A DNA stretch of 64,000 bases, taken from Arthrobacter stackebrandtii (GTDB lineage Bacteria > Actinomycetota > Actinomycetes > Actinomycetales > Micrococcaceae). The DNA lies in NCBI RefSeq assembly GCF_017876675.1, contig NZ_JAGIOI010000001.1, positions 62,001 through 126,000 of the forward strand, read 5' to 3'. The number at the start of each line of letters is the position of its first letter. Positions within the stretch are counted from its first letter, which is position 1. This document shows, one piece after another, positions 10,748-19,825 of the stretch. The notes beneath the pieces are model-generated. The model was not told the origin of the DNA. It did no database searches and was given only the letters and a program-made list of their open reading frames with translations. A program made the translations under genes and the position numbers.

Positions 10748-11392
10748 ATGACTATGGGTACTCAGGGTGCAGAGCACTATTTCAGTTCACAGCCGGCAAC
10801 GCCGATGAAACGCCGACCCCTCAGCGTGGTCCTGGCCGGGGAGAAGCGCAGCCTGCAGACGGCCGGCGGCATTTTCAGCCCAGACGGAGTGGACAAGGGC
10901 ACCGTCATCCTGCTCAACGAAGCACCGCCGCCGGCAGGGGAAGGGAACCTGCTGGACATTGGCTGCGGCTGGGGCCCCATTGCCCTGACCCTGGCCCTGC
11001 GCTCCCCCGCCGCGACCGTCTACGCCGTCGACGTCAATGAGCGTTCCATCGAACTGACCCGCGACAACGCGTCGGCCCTGGGGCTGGACAACGTGAAGGC
11101 CTCCACGCCCGACGCCGTTGACCCCGCCGTGCGCTTCAACACGATCTGGTCCAACCCGCCGATCCGTGTGGGCAAGTCGGAGCTGCATTCAATCCTGCTG
11201 ATGTGGCTGCCGCGCCTGGCGCAGCACGGCAACGCCTACCTGGTGGTGCAAAAGAACCTGGGCTCCGATTCGCTGCAGCGCTGGCTTGCCGCCGAGCTTG
11301 CCGAACAGTTCCCGGAGGCCGGCTTCAGCGTGAGCCGCGACTCCACCCACAAGGCATTCCGCATCCTGCGCGTGGTTCGCGACCACCCCTAA
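10748..11392 (+). CDS. Class I SAM-dependent methyltransferase (RsmC/RlmG type)
   Basis: A 214-residue methyltransferase of the MTS (methyltransferase small) family, which methylates guanines in rRNA or related substrates. Motif I is DIGCGWGPIA at 70-79, AVDVNERS follows, and the catalytic NPPIRVG lies at 136-142, typical of exocyclic-amine (N2-guanine) methylation. The length fits the single-domain actinobacterial form rather than the two-domain enterobacterial RsmC. The start could be 10748 or the second ATG at 10754; neither has a clear Shine-Dalgarno sequence. The exact substrate is unknown. Confidence 0.85.
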   Translation: MTMGTQGAEHYFSSQPATPMKRRPLSVVLAGEKRSLQTAGGIFSPDGVDKGTVILLNEAPPPAGEGNLLDIGCGWGPIALTLALRSPAATVYAVDVNERSIELTRDNASALGLDNVKASTPDAVDPAVRFNTIWSNPPIRVGKSELHSILLMWLPRLAQHGNAYLVVQKNLGSDSLQRWLAAELAEQFPEAGFSVSRDSTHKAFRILRVVRDHP

Positions 11393-11442
11393 GGCGCTGT
11401 GGCCCGGGCGCTGCCGGAAACCGGGCACTGCTGGATCCCCAT

Positions 11443-11458
11443 GGCTGCCGGAGCAGCC
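11443..11458. terminator. Short hairpin between convergent genes
   Basis: GGCTGC-CGGA-GCAGCC forms a 6-bp stem with a 4-nt loop between the methyltransferase stop (11392) and the dapF stop (11465). No T-tract follows on the plus strand. A weak terminator candidate. Confidence 0.35.
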
Positions 11459-11464
11459 GAAACC

Positions 11465-12406
11465 CTAGAGCTGTTGGAGCAGCCCGTCCGCCAGCACGCC
11501 CTCGGCGACCATGACGGCCGGCCCGCTCAGTTCCACATGCTCGCGCCCATCGGCACCGGGGAAGAACCGCACGCCCACCACGCCGCCGGGGACCGCCACG
11601 GACCAGGCATCGGGCGCGCCGGCACCGGCCCAAAAGCGGGTGGCGGCAGCAGCCGCGCAGGCACCCGTGCCGCAGGACAGGGTCTCCCCCACCCCGCGTT
11701 CGTGGACGCGCATGCTGATGTGTCCGACGTCGTCCGTCACCAGGGGATCCGCCGGCAGCACAAACTCCACATTGGTTCCGGACGGCGGAACCGGGATGAC
11801 GGCCGGCGTGCCGGCCAGGTCCAGCGCAGCCAGGTCCGCGGTCTCCTCGAGGGCCACCACCGTGTGGGGGTTGCCCATGGTGATGGACAGGGCGGGCCGC
11901 GGTTCGGCCAGGCCTGCGGCCTCCACCACGGAGTCGACGCCGCGCTCGGCGGCATGGCTGGGGTGGATGAAGTCCCACGGTCCCATGTCCACCCGGTAGC
12001 CGGCGGCCGTTCGCGCCACCTTTTTGATACCGGCGCGGGTGCCGATGGACAGTTCCCCGCCGTCCTCCAGCGCCACGAGCCCCTGGGTGAGGAGGAAGTG
12101 GATGAAGACGCGCACCCCGTTGCCGCACATCTCCGAGAGTGAGCCGTCGGCGTTGTAGTAGTCCATGAACCATTCGGCATCCGGGTTCTCCGCCAGCGCG
12201 GCGGCGCCTTCCGGGAGCGCCCGCGAGCGGACGGCACGGATGAATCCGTCGCCGCCCAGGCCCCTGTGGCGGTCGCACAGGCGCGCGATCTGCTCTGTGG
12301 ACAGGGGGCGGGCGCCATCGGGGTCGGCCATGAGGACAAAGTCGTTGCCGGTGCCGTGTCCCTTTGAGAAGCGCAAGCCGGTCAGCGGTGAGGTGTCGTC
12401 AGTCAT
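11465..12406 (-). CDS. dapF: Diaminopimelate epimerase
   Basis: Interconverts LL- and meso-diaminopimelate for lysine and peptidoglycan synthesis without a cofactor. The 313-residue protein carries both catalytic cysteines: Cys94 in MCGNGVR and Cys245 in SCGTGAC. The N-terminal [11 protein letters not shown] motif is also typical. Its start overlaps the miaA stop by 8 nt, so it is translationally linked to miaA. Other DAP-pathway genes (dapA, dapB) are further along the window. Confidence 0.95.
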   Translation of the reverse strand: MTDDTSPLTGLRFSKGHGTGNDFVLMADPDGARPLSTEQIARLCDRHRGLGGDGFIRAVRSRALPEGAAALAENPDAEWFMDYYNADGSLSEMCGNGVRVFIHFLLTQGLVALEDGGELSIGTRAGIKKVARTAAGYRVDMGPWDFIHPSHAAERGVDSVVEAAGLAEPRPALSITMGNPHTVVALEETADLAALDLAGTPAVIPVPPSGTNVEFVLPADPLVTDDVGHISMRVHERGVGETLSCGTGACAAAAATRFWAGAGAPDAWSVAVPGGVVGVRFFPGADGREHVELSGPAVMVAEGVLADGLLQQL

Positions 12407-13367
12407 TGCTTAAGGGTAAGGCACGGACAAGCTCCGCTGCGGCCGCACCGAGGTCCGGCTGCGCCCAGTCAAGCCAGTGCACGCGGGGGTCGGCACGGAA
12501 CCAGGTGAGCTGGCGGCGGGCGAACTGGCGTGTCGCGACAATGGTTTCCTCGCTGGCCGCCGCCACCGTCGATTCGCCGTCAATGACCCGCAGGAACTGC
12601 TGGTAGCCGAGCGCCTTGTGCGCCGTGCGGCCCTCCCTCAGCCCCTTGGGGATGAGTGCCTCCACTTCGGCGAGCAGGCCGGAATCCACCATCCTGTGCA
12701 CGCGCTGGGCGAGGCGGTCGTGAAGCTCGGCGCGGTCGCCGTTCAGGCCGATTTGGACCGTGGGGGTGACGTACTCGCGCTCGGGCATGAAGGAGCTGAA
12801 CGGGCGGCCGGTCAGGGCATGGACCTCCAGGGCCCGGACCGCGCGCTTGCCGTCATTGATTCGGGCTGCGGAGACCGGATCAACTTCCGCCAGCCGGGCC
12901 AGGAGCGCGGACAACCCGTGCCGTTCCAGGTCTGTCTCCAGCGCCGCCCGCAGTTGCGGATCGGTGCCCGGGAATTCCAGGACATCGATGGCAGCCCTGT
13001 TGTACAGCCCGGATCCGCCCACCAGGATGGGCAGCCTGCCGCGGGAGCGGACGTCCGCGACGGCGGCGCGGGCCATCCGCTGGAAGTCCGCCACCGTGGT
13101 ATCTTCCCGGACGCTGAGGAAATCCATCAGGTGGTGCCGGATGCCGCGGCGTTCCGCCGGCGGCAGCTTGGCCGTACCAATGTCCATGCCGCGATAGAAC
13201 TGCATGGAGTCGGCGTTGATGGCCTCGCCGTTGAAGCGCTCAGCCAATTCCAGGGCCAGCTCGGACTTGCCGGAGCCCGTGGGACCTACCACGGCCACCA
13301 GGGGAAGGGCTGGCGCACCGACTGCTGCAGTGCCTGGCTCCGTTGCCTGCGCAGCCGCAGGGTTCAC
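12399..13367 (-). CDS. miaA: tRNA dimethylallyltransferase MiaA
   Basis: Transfers a dimethylallyl group to A37 of tRNAs reading UNN codons, making the substrate of MiaB. The 322-residue protein has a P-loop GPTGSGKS at 28-35, the [15 protein letters not shown] segment used for tRNA and DMAPP binding, and the GGSGLY motif. Its first codons overlap the end of miaB by 4 nt and its last codons overlap dapF by 8 nt. The grouping of miaB, miaA and dapF is standard in actinobacteria. Confidence 0.95.
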   Translation of the reverse strand: MNPAAAQATEPGTAAVGAPALPLVAVVGPTGSGKSELALELAERFNGEAINADSMQFYRGMDIGTAKLPPAERRGIRHHLMDFLSVREDTTVADFQRMARAAVADVRSRGRLPILVGGSGLYNRAAIDVLEFPGTDPQLRAALETDLERHGLSALLARLAEVDPVSAARINDGKRAVRALEVHALTGRPFSSFMPEREYVTPTVQIGLNGDRAELHDRLAQRVHRMVDSGLLAEVEALIPKGLREGRTAHKALGYQQFLRVIDGESTVAAASEETIVATRQFARRQLTWFRADPRVHWLDWAQPDLGAAAAELVRALPLSND

Positions 13368-14944
13368 GCTGTCCTGACAGGGAGGACGGGCATGCCCAGG
13401 CTGACCTTCGGCCGGGCGCCGTCGGACTGGCCGCTGGCGGCCGGCACCCCGCAGGACTCTGCCTGGGCCAGATCCCAGGCATCGCCCGCGCGGGAGCGGC
13501 GGAGCCGGTACGTCTCCGGTGTGGGGTCCGCGACCAGGTGGAAGGCGGCGGCCTCGGTGATGGTGACGGTGACAAGGTCGCCGGGGCGGGGGGTTTCGGC
13601 GCCTTCGGGGACGCTGAAGTGCACCAGGCGCTGGTCCTGGGCGCGGCCGGAAAGACGGTGGGTCTCGGCTGCCTTGCGGCCCGACTGCGCCGTGACCATG
13701 ACCTCGACTTCGCGTCCAACCTGTTGCGCGTTCTCCTCCGCGGCGATCCGGTCCTGCAAGGCCGTCAGGCGCAGGAAGCGCTCCTGGACGACTTCCTTGG
13801 GCAGTTGGTCCGGCAGGTCCGCGGCGGGTGTGCCGGGCCGCTTGGAGTATTGGAAGGTGAAGGCGGTGGCGAAGCGCGACTTCTCGACGACGTCGAGCGT
13901 TGCCTGGAAGTCTTCCTCGGTTTCGCCGGGGAAGCCGACGATGATGTCGGTGGAAATGGCGGCGTGTGGCATCTGCTCGCGGACCTTGTCCAGGATCCCC
14001 AGGAACTTGGCGGAGCGGTAGGAGCGGCGCATGTCCTTGAGCACCTTGTCGGAGCCGGACTGCAGCGGCATGTGCAGTTGCGGCATGACGTTGGGGGTTT
14101 CGGCCATGGCGGCGATGACGTCGTCTGTGAAGGCTGCCGGGTGCGGGCTGGTGAAACGGACGCGTTCCAGGCCCTCGATCTCGCCGCAGGCGCGCAGCAA
14201 CTTGCCGAACGCGAGGCGGTCGCCGAACTCGACGCCGTAAGAGTTCACGTTCTGGCCCAGCAGCGTCACCTCTATGGCGCCGTCGTCCACGAGCGCCTGG
14301 ATTTCGGCCAGGATTTCTCCGGGCCGGCGGTCGCGTTCCTTGCCGCGGAGTGAGGGCACGATGCAGAAGGTGCAGGTGTTGTTGCAGCCCACGGAGATGG
14401 AGACCCAGCCGGAGTAGACGGAATCACGTTTGGTGGGCAGCGTGGAGGGGAAGACGTCGAGGGATTCCAGGATTTCGATCTGGGCGTCGGCGTTGTGGCG
14501 GGCACGTTCCAGCAGCACGGGCAGGGCGCCGACGTTGTGGGTGCCGAAGACGACGTCCACCCAGGGGGCGCGTTTTTGGATCGTGTCCCGGTCCTTCTGG
14601 GCCAGGCAACCGCCCACGGCGATCTGCATGCCCGGGTTGGATTCCTTGACGTGGGCCAGCATGCCCAGGTTGCCGTAAAGCTTGTTGTCGGCGTTTTCGC
14701 GGACTGCGCAGGTGTTGAAGACGACGACGTCGGGGCTGGGCCCCACGGGCTGGTTGTGGCCGTCCAACTCGCCCGTGGCCCCGGCATCGTCAAAGGCGAC
14801 CAGGCCGGCGGTTTCCAGCAGGCCCGCCATGCGCTCGGAGTCGTGGACGTTCATTTGGCAGCCGTAGGTGCGCACCTGGTAGGTGCGGGGCCGGGTTGCT
14901 GTGGTTGGTGCGGACGAATCGACGCTGTCTTGGATCAGGCTCAC
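13364..14944 (-). CDS. miaB: tRNA-2-methylthio-N6-dimethylallyladenosine synthase MiaB
   Basis: A radical-SAM methylthiotransferase that adds the 2-methylthio group to i6A37. The N-terminal cluster cysteines are Cys29, Cys79 and Cys113, and the radical-SAM CxxxCxxC is Cys187, Cys191, Cys194 (CNNTCTFC). A TRAM domain occupies the C-terminus (about 380-450), followed by a ~70-residue low-complexity tail. The 526-residue length is slightly long for the family because of that tail. It overlaps miaA by 4 nt. Confidence 0.95.
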   Translation of the reverse strand: MSLIQDSVDSSAPTTATRPRTYQVRTYGCQMNVHDSERMAGLLETAGLVAFDDAGATGELDGHNQPVGPSPDVVVFNTCAVRENADNKLYGNLGMLAHVKESNPGMQIAVGGCLAQKDRDTIQKRAPWVDVVFGTHNVGALPVLLERARHNADAQIEILESLDVFPSTLPTKRDSVYSGWVSISVGCNNTCTFCIVPSLRGKERDRRPGEILAEIQALVDDGAIEVTLLGQNVNSYGVEFGDRLAFGKLLRACGEIEGLERVRFTSPHPAAFTDDVIAAMAETPNVMPQLHMPLQSGSDKVLKDMRRSYRSAKFLGILDKVREQMPHAAISTDIIVGFPGETEEDFQATLDVVEKSRFATAFTFQYSKRPGTPAADLPDQLPKEVVQERFLRLTALQDRIAAEENAQQVGREVEVMVTAQSGRKAAETHRLSGRAQDQRLVHFSVPEGAETPRPGDLVTVTITEAAAFHLVADPTPETYRLRRSRAGDAWDLAQAESCGVPAASGQSDGARPKVSLGMPVLPVRTA

Positions 14945-15056
14945 CGTACAAGCTTAAGACCTGCCGCGCCGTTCGGCTAAACCGCCCGCGCCCAACCCCC
15001 AAGACACGACAAGCCCGCCCCGCGCGTGGCCTGCAGGACGGGCGAAAGACGTGGTG

Positions 15057-16445
15057 TCAGTACCAGCCGACGGTTTCGGAATGGTCCCACGCCGCACAAG
15101 GCGAACCGTAGCGGCCGCCGATGTAGCTGAGCCCCCAGTTGACCTGTGTGCGGTAGTTGCTGAGCCAGTCACTGCCGGCGCTGACATACTGGCTCGCGGG
15201 ATACGCCTGGGCGATGCCGTAGGCGCCGCTGTACGGGTTGGTGGCGTTGGTTCGCCAACCCGATTCACGTTCCCAGAGACGGTCCAGGCATTGGAACTGG
15301 TCCTGTCCCCACCCGTGCGATCCCAGCGCACCCGCGGCGTAGGCCTTCGCGCCGGCTGGGTCGTTGACGACCCCGCCGGGGATGTCCGGCACCAGGGGCG
15401 GCTGCGGTTCCACCACCGGAGGGGCGGGATCCGGTTTGGGCGCCGGGGCAGGTGCAGGGTCCGGCTTGGGTGCCGGCACAGGTGCAGGCTTTGGCGCGGG
15501 TGCAGGGTCCGGCCTTGGAACCGGTTTGGGAGAAGGTTGGGGTGCGGGGACGGGCCTCGCCACGGGGGCCGGCGCCGGGAAGGGCTGTTGCTCCGGCACT
15601 GGCGCGGCAGCCTCCGCGTCGTGGAGGCGGGCTGCGTCAACAGCTTGTTGCTTGGCCTGCTGGGCGGCTTCGTAGTCGGCCTGAGCCGCCTGGCCCAGCC
15701 GGTATTCTCGCTCCTGGGCGATCGTGGTGTCCTTGAGAAACGCCAGCTGCGCCACGAGGGTGTCGCTCTGGCCCTGCTGCGCCAGGATCCGCTCGTTAAG
15801 CGACGTTCGCGCTGCGACGGCGGCGTCCTTCTCCCCCGCGGCCTGCTCGGTGAGTTTCCGCTGCTCCTCCAACGCTGCCTGACGCGTTTTCTGCAGCTGT
15901 GTGGCGGCGGCCTGCGACTCGCGGGCCAGCACCGCCTTGGCGGCGGACCGCTCGCCGAGCTTCTGCATCAGGTCCACGCCATTGAGGTTCTTCGCCGATT
16001 CGAGGTCGACGATGGTGGTGATGGTGCCCAGGCTGGTGCTGCCGCTCTTGTAGCCCTGGACCGCGACGGCGACGGCTTCCTTGGTGTATCGCCGGGCCTG
16101 GCCCGCGGCGCGCTCGGCCTGTGCGTTGAGAACCTCGACGTCAGCGCTCACGGCGTCCAGTTTCTGCACGGTCCGGGCATAGTCCGCCCCGGCGGCCACG
16201 GCCGCATCTCCCAGGGCGCCGGCCTGGCTGTCAAGGGAATCCAGGAGCGCGGCGATGGTGCCGAGCTGGCGGGCGGCTGCTGCGGCATCACCCTTGGTCT
16301 TTTCCACCTCGGACCAGCTGGGGTACCCCGACGGCGGCTCGTCCTGCGCGTGGGCCGGCGCTGCCAGCAGGGTGCAGGCAAGGAACACCCCTGCCGCGGC
16401 ACTGGCGGCAAGGGTGCGGCGAAGCCAGGGTGTCCCGCTAGTCAT
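15057..16445 (-). CDS. Secreted coiled-coil protein with C-terminal lysozyme-like domain
   Basis: This 462-residue exported protein has a signal peptide (residues 1-33, cleavage after AHA) and a long Ala/Glu/Gln-rich coiled-coil domain (about 40-310). A Pro/Ala repeat linker (PAPxPKP units, about 315-375) leads to a C-terminal transglycosylase-like domain (about 385-462) with WERESGW and GAYGIAQAYP, where the Glu in ERESGW is the likely catalytic residue. The architecture resembles actinobacterial Rpf/SLT-type muralytic enzymes and NlpC/P60 partners. The ATG at 16445 overlaps the recX stop by 8 nt, so it appears to be translated with recX. Peptidoglycan remodelling is the likely role. Confidence 0.8.
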   Translation of the reverse strand: MTSGTPWLRRTLAASAAAGVFLACTLLAAPAHAQDEPPSGYPSWSEVEKTKGDAAAAARQLGTIAALLDSLDSQAGALGDAAVAAGADYARTVQKLDAVSADVEVLNAQAERAAGQARRYTKEAVAVAVQGYKSGSTSLGTITTIVDLESAKNLNGVDLMQKLGERSAAKAVLARESQAAATQLQKTRQAALEEQRKLTEQAAGEKDAAVAARTSLNERILAQQGQSDTLVAQLAFLKDTTIAQEREYRLGQAAQADYEAAQQAKQQAVDAARLHDAEAAAPVPEQQPFPAPAPVARPVPAPQPSPKPVPRPDPAPAPKPAPVPAPKPDPAPAPAPKPDPAPPVVEPQPPLVPDIPGGVVNDPAGAKAYAAGALGSHGWGQDQFQCLDRLWERESGWRTNATNPYSGAYGIAQAYPASQYVSAGSDWLSNYRTQVNWGLSYIGGRYGSPCAAWDHSETVGWY

Positions 16446-16965
16446 CCTGCCTGCTTTCGTCAATGACTTCTGCCACCATGCCAAAGGCGAGCGAGGGGTT
16501 GAACCCCTTGCGTGCGAGCATGCCCACCCACCGGCGGGTGTATTTGTCACGTTCTGCCCGGTCGGAGAGATCGATGGAGGTGCGCAGCTTGCGCCGGACA
16601 AGGTCCTTGCCCTGTTCCCGTTCGATGTCGTCGTCGATCTGCTCCAGCGCCTGTTCGGCAAGGTCCGGGGCGATCCCCTTCTCTGCAAGCTCACGCCTGA
16701 GCGCCCCCCGTGCCAGTGATTTGTGCATGGAACGGCTGCGCACCCACATGTGGGCGAACTCGGCGTCGTCGATCAGCTTCACCGATTCGAATCGGTCCAG
16801 CACCGCCTCGGCCACATCCTCGGGGATGTTGCGCTCGGCCAGTTTCTGCGCCAGCTGGTGCCGGCTCTTGGCCGAGTTGGTCAGCTGGCGCAGCACGATG
16901 GACCTGGCCACCGACGCGGGGTTCGCGTCGGGGTCCAGTTCCGGTGCCGGGCGGGCCCTGTTCAT
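16438..16965 (-). CDS. recX: Regulatory protein RecX
   Basis: RecX binds RecA filaments and blocks their extension. The 175-residue protein is built of three-helix repeats. Family landmarks are SRHQLAQKL, FAHMWVRSR, GALRRELAEKGI and the C-terminal RKGFNPSLAFGMV. It begins 8 bp after the recA stop, the usual recA-recX operon, and overlaps the secreted coiled-coil gene downstream. Confidence 0.93.
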   Translation of the reverse strand: MNRARPAPELDPDANPASVARSIVLRQLTNSAKSRHQLAQKLAERNIPEDVAEAVLDRFESVKLIDDAEFAHMWVRSRSMHKSLARGALRRELAEKGIAPDLAEQALEQIDDDIEREQGKDLVRRKLRTSIDLSDRAERDKYTRRWVGMLARKGFNPSLAFGMVAEVIDESRQDD

Positions 16966-16973
16966 GACTGTTC

Positions 16974-18026
16974 CTAGAAGCCGTCAACAGCCTTGAGCTT
17001 GGGTGCGGCTTCCGTTTCGGCAGCAGCCGCCGCGCCGACACCCAGTTTTGCCTTGATCAGGCGCTCAAGTTCGTCGGCCAGCTCGGGGTTGTCCTTCAGG
17101 AAGCGGCGGGAATTCTCCATGCCCTGCCCCAGCTGGTCACCGTCGTAGGTGTACCAGGAACCCGACTTGCGGATGATGCCGTGCTCCACGCCCATGTCGA
17201 TGATGCCGCCTTCACGTGAAATGCCAACACCGTAGATGATGTCGAATTCAGCGATCTTGAACGGCGGTGCCATCTTGTTCTTGACGACCTTGGCCTTGGT
17301 CCGGTTGCCCACGGCATCCGCACCTTCCTTCAGCGTCTGGATGCGGCGCACGTCGATGCGCACGGAGGCGTAGAACTTCAGCGCCTTTCCACCTGTGGTG
17401 GTTTCCGGGCTGCCAAAGAACACGCCGATCTTCTCACGCAGCTGGTTGATGAAGATCGCCGTGGTCTTGGTCTGGCTCAGGCGGCCGGTGATCTTTCGCA
17501 GGGCCTGGCTCATGAGCCTGGCCTGCAGGCCGACGTGGCTGTCGCCCATGTCGCCCTCGATCTCGGCGCGCGGCACCAGGGCAGCCACGGAGTCAATGAC
17601 GATGACGTCCAGGGAACCCGATCCGATCAGCATGTCCATGATTTCCAGGGCCTGCTCACCGGTGTCCGGCTGTGACACCAGGAGGGCATCGGTGTCCACG
17701 CCGAGCTTCTGGGCGTAGTCCGGGTCCAGGGCGTGCTCGGCGTCAATGAACGCCGCAATGCCGCCCAGCTTCTGGGCGCTGGCCACGGCGTGCAGTGCCA
17801 GCGTGGTTTTACCGGAGGACTCCGGTCCGTAGATCTCCACGACGCGGCCACGGGGCAGCCCGCCTATGCCCAGGGCCACGTCCAAGGCGATGGACCCTGT
17901 GGGAATTACTTCAATGGGTGCACGGACGTCGTCACCCAGGCGCATGACGGAACCTTTGCCGTACTGCTTGTCAATCTGGGCAAGTGCTGCAGCCAGCGCT
18001 TTTTCACGGTCTGCGGGAGCGGCCAT
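16974..18026 (-). CDS. recA: Recombinase RecA
   Basis: RecA forms filaments on single-stranded DNA for strand exchange and triggers LexA self-cleavage. The 350-residue protein has Walker A GPESSGKT at 67-74, the MAW-type central loops and no intein, unlike some mycobacterial RecA. The C-terminal tail is Ala/Glu-rich, normal for actinobacteria. The leader is 334 bp long and contains a degenerate SOS box far upstream. Confidence 0.98.
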   Translation of the reverse strand: MAAPADREKALAAALAQIDKQYGKGSVMRLGDDVRAPIEVIPTGSIALDVALGIGGLPRGRVVEIYGPESSGKTTLALHAVASAQKLGGIAAFIDAEHALDPDYAQKLGVDTDALLVSQPDTGEQALEIMDMLIGSGSLDVIVIDSVAALVPRAEIEGDMGDSHVGLQARLMSQALRKITGRLSQTKTTAIFINQLREKIGVFFGSPETTTGGKALKFYASVRIDVRRIQTLKEGADAVGNRTKAKVVKNKMAPPFKIAEFDIIYGVGISREGGIIDMGVEHGIIRKSGSWYTYDGDQLGQGMENSRRFLKDNPELADELERLIKAKLGVGAAAAAETEAAPKLKAVDGF

Positions 18027-18360
18027 GATTCACCTCGGTCTTTCCTATGCGCCGTTTCCGGCTCCGGCAACTGCACTTCTGGCGCAGCCCCGGATGGTGG
18101 TTTGATGCAAACTTTACTGGTTCCTTGCCTGACCGCCGGATGCCCGGCGTGCTGCTGGTGGAACCGTTCAGCAGCTAATTAACTTGTTAGCTAAAACGCT
18201 AGTTCAAGGGTCTGACATTGTCTGCCGCCTGCAAGCCCAAACGCCGAAAATGTGGACAACTATTTTCCCTGTGCACGACTGGGCACTTTCCAATCATAGT
18301 CGCCATCGAATAGATATTCGAACCTTGTTTCGGCGTGTCGGCGGCGGGCGCAGTGTGCGG
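18027..18360. other. Intergenic region, recA leader (no gene seen)
   Basis: The 334 bp between recA and the DUF3046 gene hold no convincing reading frame. On the minus strand there is an SOS-like box (18306-18321), and on the recA-proximal side an AT-rich patch with an AGCTAA/TTAGCT inverted repeat (18174-18193) and TTGAAC (minus strand, near 18203) that could be a -35 element. The transcript would have a leader of roughly 150 nt or more. Confidence 0.5.
18306..18321. promoter_or_regulatory. Degenerate SOS box upstream of recA
   Basis: TCGAATAGATATTCGA has the LexA half-sites CGAA/TTCG with the correct 14-bp span, but both inner bases are symmetrically changed (C to T, G to A). It lies 280 bp before recA and 46 bp after the DUF3046 stop codon. 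LexA binding is an inference. Confidence 0.5.
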
Positions 18361-18582
18361 CTAGTTTTTGGGTGCGATGTCGCGGCCGAGCCAGCGCGAC
18401 GGCGGCACGTCCTGTACGCGGCAGACCTCCAGCCAAATGTCCCTCGGTTCAAACCCGGCACGCAGGGCTTCACTGGCCGTATTGCCGCCAACCCCGGACA
18501 AGACAAGGTCCCTCGCCACCACCCTGGAGTAGGCGGGACTGAACTCATCATCCATCAAACGCCAAAATTCACTGACTCTCAC
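18361..18582 (-). CDS. DUF3046 family protein
   Basis: A 73-residue protein (VSEFWRLMDDEF start, DIWLEVCRVQDVPPSRW near the end) matching DUF3046, a small actinobacterial family almost always found beside recA. The GTG at 18582 is chosen because it places the conserved VSEFWxxMDDEF motif at the N-terminus, as in the family. It could be the first gene of the recA-recX transcript. The function is unknown. Confidence 0.85.
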   Translation of the reverse strand: MRVSEFWRLMDDEFSPAYSRVVARDLVLSGVGGNTASEALRAGFEPRDIWLEVCRVQDVPPSRWLGRDIAPKN

Positions 18583-18639
18583 CCGTCCATTCTTGCATGC
18601 CGGCAGGCCGGGGCCGGGCACGCCGGAACAGGTCCCGCT

Positions 18640-18652
18640 TAGACTTGTACCA
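18640..18652 (+). promoter_or_regulatory. -10 element placing the marR start at +1
   Basis: TAGACT at 18640-18645 lies exactly at -12 to -7 relative to the A of the marR ATG (18652). No Shine-Dalgarno sequence precedes the ATG. This predicts a leaderless mRNA, a common form in actinobacteria. No good -35 hexamer is seen. Confidence 0.5.
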
Positions 18653-19125
18653 TGACAACCCCACTCCGGCCGCCCGAGTCCGCAGGTGACGGGAAAACGG
18701 CCGCCATGGAAGACCTGGACGTGCAGTTGAGCCTGCTGTGGCGCCGCGCCCGTGCCATCAACCGCCAGCTCACCAGCAGCGTCCATCCGGACCTGGAGCC
18801 TGCCGCCTACGGACTTCTGTCCGTGCTGTTGAACGACGGCGAAATGCGCCTGACGGAACTGGCCCGGCACATCGGCGTGGGCAAGCCGTCGATCAGCCGG
18901 CAGATCGCGCTGCTGGCAGGCATCGGCCTGGTGCAGAAAGCGGATGACCCGGTGGACGGCCGGGCCCAGCTGATCACCCTGACTGAGGCCGGCCGCGAGA
19001 AAATGGCAGCCATCCAGTCGGGGCGCCGGAAGGCCTTCCACGAGCGCCTCCGGGGCTGGGACGAGGGAGAACTGTCCACTTTGGCGGCCCTGCTGGCCAA
19101 ACTCAACGGTGAATACACCCACTGA
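18652..19125 (+). CDS. MarR family transcriptional regulator
   Basis: A 157-residue winged-helix regulator. The recognition region LTELARHIGVGKPSISRQI (about 66-84) and wing DPVDGRAQLITLT (about 99-111) match MarR proteins, including the conserved D-x-R-D/G-x-R wing pattern. The N-terminal 20 residues are disordered. It diverges from the DUF3046 gene and is isolated from other plus-strand genes, so its targets cannot be guessed from context. Confidence 0.88.
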   Translation: MTTPLRPPESAGDGKTAAMEDLDVQLSLLWRRARAINRQLTSSVHPDLEPAAYGLLSVLLNDGEMRLTELARHIGVGKPSISRQIALLAGIGLVQKADDPVDGRAQLITLTEAGREKMAAIQSGRRKAFHERLRGWDEGELSTLAALLAKLNGEYTH

Positions 19126-19176
19126 GGTCCGCCGCAACTGGCGGTGGTTCCCCACGCCCTGCGTATTAAATGCTGC

Positions 19177-19201
19177 GGGCCCCTCCTTGGCGGAGGGGCC
19201 C
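19177..19201. terminator. Hairpin terminator between marR and clgR
   Basis: GGGCCCCTCC (19177-19186) pairs perfectly with GGAGGGGCCC (19192-19201) around a 5-nt loop. It lies between the convergent marR and clgR genes and can act in both directions; no T-run follows. Confidence 0.7.
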
Positions 19202-19237
19202 AAACAGCTTGGAGACTGCCCACACCGGGCAGCTTGG

Positions 19238-19585
19238 TTAGAAGGCGTTGGAGACGAGTCCCTTGTTCAGTTCGTCGGAGAGTTCCTCATTCAGGTCCCT
19301 GCCGTAGCGGGCTGAAAATTCCTGGGGAACAGTGTCCGGGATGGCCACGCCTTCGGCGACGGCCAGACGGTCGCTGACTTCACGCAACATCAATGAAAGC
19401 GGAACGTCCAGGGCAGAACAGATTGAGGAAAGCAGTTCCGAGGATGCTTCCTTCTGCCCGCGCTCCACCTCACTGAGGTAGCCCAGCGAGACACGTGCGT
19501 TGTGCGAGACTTCGCGGAGTGTGCGGCCTTGACGTTGCCGCACGTCCCGCAGAACATCACCAATTTCGTGGCGAAGTACCACCAT
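19238..19585 (-). CDS. clgR: ClgR-like XRE-family regulator
   Basis: A 115-residue helix-turn-helix protein very close to actinobacterial ClgR, which activates clp protease and stress genes. The HTH spans about residues 7-62 ([24 protein letters not shown]), followed by [20 protein letters not shown] 19585 is chosen: AAGGAG sits 6 nt upstream, the length fits known ClgR, and codons further upstream (many GTA, TTG, AAA) look unlike coding sequence here. An alternative ATG at 19678 would add 31 residues. The C-terminus is Ala-less (VSNAF), so classical ClpP recognition through an AA tail is not obvious. Confidence 0.85.
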   Translation of the reverse strand: MVVLRHEIGDVLRDVRQRQGRTLREVSHNARVSLGYLSEVERGQKEASSELLSSICSALDVPLSLMLREVSDRLAVAEGVAIPDTVPQEFSARYGRDLNEELSDELNKGLVSNAF

Positions 19586-19825
19586 TTTGCGCTCCTTCTG
19601 CTGATGCGGTTTTTCGTCTGCCAAACCCACATCCCGCCAGCGCACTACGCCGTTTACGGATACGGGTTGTTTCACCATTGGTATCGCCTTACTCCTTGTT
19701 CGATCACTGCAGTCCATTTCGCTTGGCGCCTTCCGGGAGGTTCCCGTCAGGACGCCTTGTCCGCTTGGTGTTCCCATACTAGAGCCGATGGCAACATTTT
19801 GCGTTCACTAAGACTAACTATCTGG

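Noticed and set aside
12477-14021. 514-residue plus-strand frame
   Set aside because: Antisense to miaA and miaB, both clearly real on the minus strand.
15390-15600. Tandem DNA repeat or minisatellite
   Set aside because: It encodes the Pro/Ala linker of the secreted protein; the repetition is at amino-acid level and fits the reading frame.
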